Below are positions 57,902 to 64,000 of a DNA stretch of 64,000 nt, one piece after another. The stretch comes from Parietichytrium sp. I65-24A (taxonomy: Eukaryota > Sar > Bigyra > Thraustochytrida > Thraustochytriidae), in assembly GCA_012862575.1 (NCBI GenBank), contig BLSF01000006.1:1-64000 (forward strand), in the 5' to 3' direction. The notes beneath the pieces are model-generated. The model saw only the letters and a list, made by a program, of their open reading frames with translations, made no database searches and was not told where the DNA came from. A program made the translations under genes and the position numbers. Numbering within the stretch: the stretch's first letter is position 1; the number at the start of each line of letters is the position of its first letter.

Positions 57902-59425
57902 CTATGGGACTGCGCAGACACTTGTGGCGAGATCTTCTGCTTGCTCGGTCAAAGTCTTACCTCCCTTGCCATCATAGATAATTTGATCGCAAACCTTGCT
58001 GAGGAATTTGGACGTCTTGGACACCCTCACCCGAACACAGACAATCGTCGGTGCGTCTGATCCGAGGCGATTGACCATCTTTTGTTTCAGTTTCAAGTGC
58101 TTGGCCCAGTATCGGCCGAATGCCAACTGCCCATCAGTGACAAGCAGGATGAAGCTTGGTGTTCCAGATTGGGAGACCTCATCAGCTATTGAGGTGAAAA
58201 GAGTCCAAAACTGGCTGTGGCTGTGTTTCCAGCCCCCGGTGACACTAGTCAAAAGCGTCTGCCACGCTGCCTGGTCGGCCGCGTTCGAGCTCTCGATGGA
58301 GAGAATATCTTTTACCGAATGATGAAGGATATTTTTGTATCCCATCACGGCTCCACCGAAGTTGAGATTATTGACAAATGTTTGTAAAAACAAGTCACCT
58401 TCGGCTACACTTTCTTCAACATCTGTTCGATAGGTGCGATCGAAGGCGAGCATGATACGGCTCGAGCACGCCGACATTGTAATGTCAACTTGCTTGATCT
58501 TCTGGTTGCCGTTGTCGCAGACGTAGAGCCTGTGCTGCGAGTCGCTCAAATACTGGTAGGCAAACCCAGAGGGCGAGCTGAAGCGAGCGGTTGCTCCATC
58601 ACCTGTGGCATCCGAGGAAATGCCATGAGCGCCTGCGATCGTAGTGATTGTTCGGTCTGCGGTGTTTGCACCTAAATTTAGGTGCCGAATGGTGTGACCA
58701 TCTTGAGAGACAATGAACAGGTGCTGGTTATTAAATGTCGTCCTGAGCTTGCAAGTGCCTGGCATTTGTCCAACACTACTGTCGCCATCTGCACCGCCTG
58801 GGGAGCTGATTTGGCCAAATACTACCGATGCAGTGCTCGACTGTATTGGGTCAAAAGTAAGAAGGCCACCGGAAAAACAGCCCCAAGCTGCGTTTGGAGT
58901 GGTCCGGTCCCCGGTATACCCGGACACAGATGCTAAAACATTCGGGTTGGAGGTGACAGTACTGCTGTCGTACAACTTGTAGCGACCAGTCGCAGAACCA
59001 CTTGCATCAGAGTAGACGATTGACCAACCCATCCCCGACGACGACGACATTCCAATTGGAGTTCCAGTAAATGTCCCATCTGTGCCACCATACGTATTGG
59101 TACCCAGATTCAATGCTCTCCAGGCCCCCGAGGTGGAAGCGAAATACATTCGGCCGTTGCTCTCCACGGAGAGCGCCGCGACGTTATTGAGGAGTCCGTT
59201 CTGTGCCTTCGTCGTCATGTCTACTTCAAAAACTTGATTATCCGACGGTCTGCGGAACCACATGCGATTTCCATTTGGTGTAATTTCCAACTGATCGCAG
59301 TCGACAGATGAAGCGAAGTCAGAGACTGTCACGCTGGAGACATAGTAATCGGACGTTTGCGCTGCCGCCCTGTGCCAAGGCAACAGCGCCCCGAAAACAC
59401 CGACTAGCCATGCTGTCTTGCTCAT
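57902..59425 (-). CDS. secreted beta-propeller / vWA-like protein
   Basis: 507 residues with a signal peptide (MSKTAWLVGVFGALLPWHRA, cleavage near AAAQ). Residues ~30-320 have repeated four-strand-like units, including RTITTIAGAHG...GDGATARFSSPSGFA and RLYVCDNGNQKIKQVD, the pattern of NHL/SMP-30-type propellers. Residues ~325-505 look like a von Willebrand factor A fold: first strand SRIMLAFDRTYRTDV, then SFILLVTDGQLAFG, then TIVCVRVRVS. The usual D-x-S-x-S metal site is replaced by FDRTYRTD, so a normal MIDAS is absent, while the TDG motif is kept. It is probably an extracellular or cell-surface binding protein. No membrane anchor is visible. Confidence 0.65.
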   Translation of the reverse strand: MSKTAWLVGVFGALLPWHRAAAQTSDYYVSSVTVSDFASSVDCDQLEITPNGNRMWFRRPSDNQVFEVDMTTKAQNGLLNNVAALSVESNGRMYFASTSGAWRALNLGTNTYGGTDGTFTGTPIGMSSSSGMGWSIVYSDASGSATGRYKLYDSSTVTSNPNVLASVSGYTGDRTTPNAAWGCFSGGLLTFDPIQSSTASVVFGQISSPGGADGDSSVGQMPGTCKLRTTFNNQHLFIVSQDGHTIRHLNLGANTADRTITTIAGAHGISSDATGDGATARFSSPSGFAYQYLSDSQHRLYVCDNGNQKIKQVDITMSACSSRIMLAFDRTYRTDVEESVAEGDLFLQTFVNNLNFGGAVMGYKNILHHSVKDILSIESSNAADQAAWQTLLTSVTGGWKHSHSQFWTLFTSIADEVSQSGTPSFILLVTDGQLAFGRYWAKHLKLKQKMVNRLGSDAPTIVCVRVRVSKTSKFLSKVCDQIIYDGKGGKTLTEQAEDLATSVCAVP

Positions 59426-61984
59426 TTTGCCTTTGCTGATGCTTCGTTCCGTGTGTCGAAAGTGTCCTCAAAAGCGAATGTCCCCTTCTTACAGTTACAG
59501 CCACGTACCCGAGACAAGTTGTCTGGTGCCTGGTGCCTCGTGCCTGGTGCGTGTCGTTGGGGGTCTGTCCCGGATCCCGTCTCACTCTGACTGTGAATAA
59601 AACATACTCTTCTTCTTTTAGTGGTATCACCTCCTTTCGCAACAGTGTAGATCTTGAGAGAGATAAAATCCAAATTCTAAATTCTAAAAATCTGTTAAGT
59701 GCTGAAGTAAATGTCACTCACTGTCAATGCCAGTCTTTCATTCCAGTTGCGCCATCTCACTTCTTCCTCGTTTTTCTACTGTACATCATCACCAGCTGGT
59801 GTGTATTCTTTTCGTTTCAGTCTCGCTGTTTTCGTGTCTTCTCGTCATGTGTTGGGAACTGATTGCAAAGTCAACGCTCGAGCCGTGGCGAAGTTCAAAC
59901 GATCTCCCATAAAACTTGATTTCATGATATTTGAAAGGCGCTTGTGTTTGTGTTGAACCTGAATGAATTCTGACATTCTGAATTCTTTTGTTCTGAAAAC
60001 AAACCCGTTGAGCCCATTAATTTTGGTTGGCGTACCAAGACGAATTGCTTTGTAGCTAAAACACTTGCGTAATGAACATGTATAAATTGGTCCCAATTTA
60101 AGATATCGTGCCATTCGTGTGGGTTTTCAGTAGGATAACTCGTAGTTACATAAATCATTGGCGGGTTGGACAACCTGCCTCAGGCGGTCAATTTGGAACG
60201 ATTTTTTTCGGTCTTATTTTTTCTTTCCCTTTCTTTTCAAATTGTTTTCACAATGTCAATCAAAATCGAAATAAATAAACTCTACTTCGATTTACGGTTG
60301 ATTAAATTCTCAATTCGAGCCAATGCCAGTAAAGTGAAAACAACACAGCTATTTTTAGGTTAGATTGGGCACGAGTATGGAGTCTTAATTAGGGGAGGGT
60401 GTATGTGTTTGGCCCGAGTTGTGGAATCGGTGGGGACGAAGAGTCCCGAGTCATGAGCTAAGTGGCTGCGCATAACATTCTTTCTGACCGTAATGCGGGG
60501 TCAAAAAACGTACCTACCGTTGTACCGGTAATACACTGTGAGGTCCGAGAGGTCCCCGAGCATAAGATCTGATGTTTGCATGGTAAAATTCGATTGTGTT
60601 TGCCAGATCATCTATTAAGTGAGAGCGTAAACAAACCCTAAGTTATCGGAAGGTGGGGTGCAGAAAACAAGGTCAAGCGTATACTAAGCTTATACATAGA
60701 ATTGACCCTCTCGAAACTCGTTCCCACTCAACCTTCACGCGGTACTCTTCTGAGTATTCATTGAAATGCTCAGGAAGTCTTTCCGCACTTTCCGCTGAAG
60801 GTATCCATACCGATGCCACTGTTTTAGACAGATGGACCCCCTTGTCCCATTTTAAAGTTCATTTGATTGAAGTTGTTGGCCAACTTGGTTTGTTGGTTGT
60901 CTAAGGAACTGAAAAAATCTGGAACCGTGCGCACCGCAACCGCTTGGTGTCCCATTGGTCTCCGGTGTCGCATTCGTCGCAATCTCGTTGACTTGATAAT
61001 TTGTTATTACAGCAGAGAAGCGTGGTACGGAAAGTTCACATGCTGGAGCGCAATGCCAGTGGGGCCAGTGAGTAGTACTCAGTACTGTATTTCGTGCAAC
61101 GCCATCTCCTTCGTTTTGCAATTTCTGCCCCAGGAAAATACACAGAAAATCGAGAGCCTTGATAAGTTCCTGGCGCAACGTAGTCCAAGTATCGGTTTGC
61201 GCTCTGACTTCTGTATACAATCTTCTGAATTCTGACAACTTTGCTGTTCAGCAAAGAGTAACTTCAAAGGCGATTTGCAGAATTCAGGTTCAAAAAGCCA
61301 CATTCCAATTCGAGAAGACGAGGAAAGGAGTGCTGGCGCAGCAGGGCATCAAGGTGTACACTGGCAAGCTTTTCATTTCTGAATTCTGATCTAAGCGCCC
61401 AGTGAAAGTAGTGAACTGCTTCTCGTCTCAGACAAGCAAGTCTCAGATTGTGACAGAGAACAGTGAATAGTTCGCCCAAATTTTTGCGAAAACACAGCTT
61501 AGTGATCTGTCTAACCCGAGCATACACAGATTTTCAAAATGGATAAAAATACCTTTTACAGAACAGGCAATTTGGCGAAATTAATTGTAAGTGCAAGCAA
61601 TCAAATTTAGATAGAATGTCCCTTTTGACCTTCACAATTTACCTACGGGCTTACACATGTCGGCCGCGCCACTTGTGCTCGTTTAATGGGCTCGTAGATC
61701 GGTCTCTCTATCTATAAATTTTCAACAAGTTTTTTCAAAATTTAGGACAGATTAGTTAGCGAAAACACTAGTTGTAGATAGGTCACATTTTACTTCAAAA
61801 TTCAAATTTCAAATTTCTGCCTGTGCTCATCCTTGACCCGGATATCAATTTGGTATAAATTTGCTATCTCACATAACTCAATCAATCAATCTATCTATCA
61901 GTCAAACACAGGACAGCGGTGGCAAGTTGAACAGAGAGAGGGGATGCATGGGCGAGGAGGACAGGTCATGCGAAGCGAGCGATA
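59426..61984. other. 2.5-kb intergenic region, no gene seen
   Basis: AT-rich. Only short ORFs, including a pair of overlapping opposite-strand frames near 60850-61240 with no family features. It contains copy C of the dispersed repeat. A TATAAATTT stretch at 61712-61720 belongs to that repeat. Confidence 0.5.
61672..61724 (+). repeat. dispersed ~50-bp repeat, copy C
   Basis: CTTGTGCTCGTTTAATGGG, then CTCGTAGATCGGTCTCTCTA and TCTATAAATTTTCAA. Same orientation as copies A and B. It lies about 260 bases upstream of the ATG of the transposase-like gene and reads toward it. Confidence 0.7.
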
Positions 61985-64000
61985 ATGGCGTGCAACAGCT
62001 GTGGAAGAAAGGATCATTCGCGACCCAACCACAGCTTGTGCCCGAACAAAAAGCCCCGAAAGAATGGGAGCAATGGGAGCGTCGGGAATGATGCTGCGTC
62101 AGGCGAACGAAGCGAAACACCATCGGCGACTTTTGAAGGGGCCTGGGAAGCGTGCCCAGATGTTGAGGAGTACCAACTGGAGTATGAGGGTGATATGATT
62201 GAGGGGATGTTGGGTGGCCTGCAAGCGCAGTTGGAAGAAACACATGCCAAGATTCTCGCCGCCTGTGAGCTCGAGCAGAGTGAGTTTCTCAGTGCGGGAG
62301 GACTTTTCTTCATGCTTGGTGACTTCCTCTTTTCGACTGTGTGGACCTGGGTTAATCGCCGTCTCCGGGCTAAAGGTCGTGAAATGACTACTTTCATGGA
62401 GTTTGTCTCGTTTATCGCATGCTTCATTGGCTCGAGTTGCTATAATGGTGGGCTTGAGGAGTCACTGGAACACCTACATAGAGCTGAAGCAGAACCGCAG
62501 CTGTCAAAACTTATCGGACTTATGGCGAAGGGAAATCGGATGAGGGAGATCATCGGATGTTTTTACCCAGCTGACACTGACTCCGAACACAGCAACGACG
62601 CACAATTCTCGAGCACCATCGACGCAGTTGCGCGATGGCGTAAATTTGAAAAGGGCATGTTCCGAAAGACACGGGAACTTGCCTTAACGCGTTCGAGCTG
62701 CATAACAGCGGATAAGGGGAAAGAGGGGTCTAGATCTAACTATATTCAGAGTCTGTCCAACTCTCAGCGCAAGCGATCCCAAGAGGACGCAAAGACTGAC
62801 CACCTTTGCGACTCCCTTCATCGAACTTTCCTGGCGGTACGACATCGGGAACGGGAAGAACAAGACAGCACTGTGACAAACTTGCTGACTGACCTGAAAG
62901 AAGATCATGACGGAGCTTTGACTGGGATGACAATCACCGCTGATCAGGGATACAGCGAGGAAAACTTGTGGCTGCAGTGTGCTTTAAAGGATATGGCCCA
63001 AGTTATGATTGCAGAGGCGTACTCGCAGCACCCCATTGGGCTCAAGTCAGAAGAAGACATCAAGCAGCGGAGATTTGAAGACAAGTTGGGTGCTTGGAAC
63101 AAGGTGCAGAAGGGTCCCGCCCCACGCAAGCCAGCTCCAGTGGCTGTTATTGACGACAGCCCATTACTTGGCCGTACCATCGTTTCCGTGACAAGAAAGG
63201 TCCAACTTTCCCGTGGCGGCGAAAAGGACCAGCTGCAGATGACGGCTGTGGCGTACCGAGACAACAACAACAAAGACCACAAGGGCAGAAATATTCTTCG
63301 TTTTGTGGAGTGTATGACTGGCAAGGCTGAAAGGATTCGCAATACGTTTTGCATGATGCGCAAGCATATTCCACGGGATATTGAGCCAAAATCGAGAGTC
63401 CTTTTTTTCCCTCAAGAAGAGAGCATCAAATCACGCAACTTGGTGCGGATGGAGGAGGAGCTCTTAGAGAAGTGCGTGCCTCTCACTTGCTGGCAGCGAA
63501 GCGCGGAGTGGTTCATCCTACGCCAATTCACAGTGACCGGGACTGCGGGGCAAAGATTGGCTATCTGTGACCCGAGCGCTCGAAAGCTCATCAGCAGCCT
63601 TACGAATGAAAACCGGGCGGACAGGTTGGCGAATGTCGATGAGGCACTAGACGTAGAGGTGATAGACTTAAGCAGAAGTGTGGTTGATGGTGATGACCTT
63701 GGTTACGAAACTGACGAATTTATCGAAGTCGCAAACACTGACGGGGTCTCGCTGAACAGTGAGCAAGTTGCGTCACTACTGAGAAAGAGCTGGGTGTTCG
63801 AGCGATCTGCCTCTGAACCGGACATGCAAAGCGGCTCGACGGACGAAAAAAATCTCATGGCATGCATAAGACAACAACGGTGGTGTAAGGAGGTCTTCGA
63901 AGTCGGTTTGCTGCAAAGCAAAGCATTCAGCTTTATTTCAGTGTCGCCAGACGGAATTGCTCGTGTGCTGAGGCCCGGTGCTGTGTCGGGCGCCGAATCA
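61985..64000 (+). CDS. transposase-like protein with zinc knuckle and YqaJ-like nuclease motif (incomplete at window end)
   Basis: 672 codons are open from the ATG at 61985 to the window edge, with no stop. The N terminus MACNSCGRKDHSRPNHSLCP contains a C-x2-C-x4-H-x8-C zinc-knuckle-like motif seen in many transposon proteins. A hydrophobic or buried helical segment follows (GLFFMLGDFLFSTVWTWVNR). MTITADQGYSEENL resembles the T-A-D-x-G-Y motif of DDE transposases. Further on, CWQRSAEWFILRQFTVTGTA, then KSWVFERS and WCKEVFEVGLLQSKAFSFIS followed by VSPDGI, match the start and SPDG site of YqaJ-like PD-(D/E)XK nucleases. Transposase-nuclease fusions of this type occur in algal and oomycete repeats; I rely on memory for that. 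A capture or domesticated gene is also possible. Confidence 0.55.
   Translation, partial: MACNSCGRKDHSRPNHSLCPNKKPRKNGSNGSVGNDAASGERSETPSATFEGAWEACPDVEEYQLEYEGDMIEGMLGGLQAQLEETHAKILAACELEQSEFLSAGGLFFMLGDFLFSTVWTWVNRRLRAKGREMTTFMEFVSFIACFIGSSCYNGGLEESLEHLHRAEAEPQLSKLIGLMAKGNRMREIIGCFYPADTDSEHSNDAQFSSTIDAVARWRKFEKGMFRKTRELALTRSSCITADKGKEGSRSNYIQSLSNSQRKRSQEDAKTDHLCDSLHRTFLAVRHREREEQDSTVTNLLTDLKEDHDGALTGMTITADQGYSEENLWLQCALKDMAQVMIAEAYSQHPIGLKSEEDIKQRRFEDKLGAWNKVQKGPAPRKPAPVAVIDDSPLLGRTIVSVTRKVQLSRGGEKDQLQMTAVAYRDNNNKDHKGRNILRFVECMTGKAERIRNTFCMMRKHIPRDIEPKSRVLFFPQEESIKSRNLVRMEEELLEKCVPLTCWQRSAEWFILRQFTVTGTAGQRLAICDPSARKLISSLTNENRADRLANVDEALDVEVIDLSRSVVDGDDLGYETDEFIEVANTDGVSLNSEQVASLLRKSWVFERSASEPDMQSGSTDEKNLMACIRQQRWCKEVFEVGLLQSKAFSFISVSPDGIARVLRPGAVSGAES

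Noticed and set aside
60852-61238. Overlapping ORFs on both strands of ~125 codons
   Set aside because: Neither has recognisable domains or a biased composition, and they overlap each other fully.

Overview
This is nuclear DNA of a eukaryotic microbe. Genes are long, mostly uninterrupted, intron-poor and on both strands. The one intron I can define is 68 bp with GT-AG ends. The gene content (a CFAP57-type axonemal protein, very large WW/IQ/ankyrin and IQ/WW/B-box scaffold proteins, a peroxisomal acyl-CoA oxidase, secreted Cys-rich proteins) fits a flagellated heterotrophic protist. A thraustochytrid-like stramenopile is my best guess, by inference only. A 25-N gap at 26594-26618 shows this is a scaffold.

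Layout. 0.5-7.5 kb: a secreted Cys-rich module protein, a NOXRED1-like oxidoreductase, a TPR-like protein and a small RING protein. 7.5-16 kb: a long repeat-bearing upstream region, then a 2219-residue WW/IQ/ankyrin protein. 17-21 kb: two tandem sulfotransferase-like membrane proteins. 21.4-22.7 kb: a 1.3-kb element with 19-bp terminal inverted repeats and TA target duplications that carries an unfamiliar coiled-coil ORF. 22.8-28 kb: a large polyQ/IQ/WW/B-box protein interrupted by the gap and by a GC-rich hairpin repeat. 29 kb: a small helical protein. 30-36 kb: an almost complete but frame-broken Helitron, bracketed by two copies of a ~50-bp dispersed repeat, with minisatellites at its upstream side. 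36-44 kb: a tandem duplication of a ~4-kb unit encoding a secreted S41 (CPAF-like) peptidase; the second copy carries a single-base frameshift. 44.7-51 kb: a DUF1765-like protein facing CFAP57. 51.8-54.4 kb: two small unrecognised genes. 55-57.3 kb: acyl-CoA oxidase with one intron and a PTS1-like C terminus. 57.9-59.4 kb: a secreted beta-propeller/vWA-like protein. 62-64 kb: a transposase-like gene with an N-terminal zinc-knuckle motif and a C-terminal YqaJ-like nuclease motif, open at the window edge.

The genes do not form one pathway. Two themes recur: cytoskeletal or ciliary scaffolds (2219-aa protein, IQ/B-box protein, CFAP57, perhaps the 153-aa protein), and secretory or cell-surface proteins (Cys-rich protein, sulfotransferases, S41 peptidases, propeller-vWA protein). 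Mobile DNA is concentrated at 21-22.7, 29.9-36 and beyond 61.6 kb. The best candidates for something undescribed are the TIR element with its own coiled-coil ORF, the transposase/nuclease gene at the right edge, and the dispersed repeat that accompanies both larger mobile loci.
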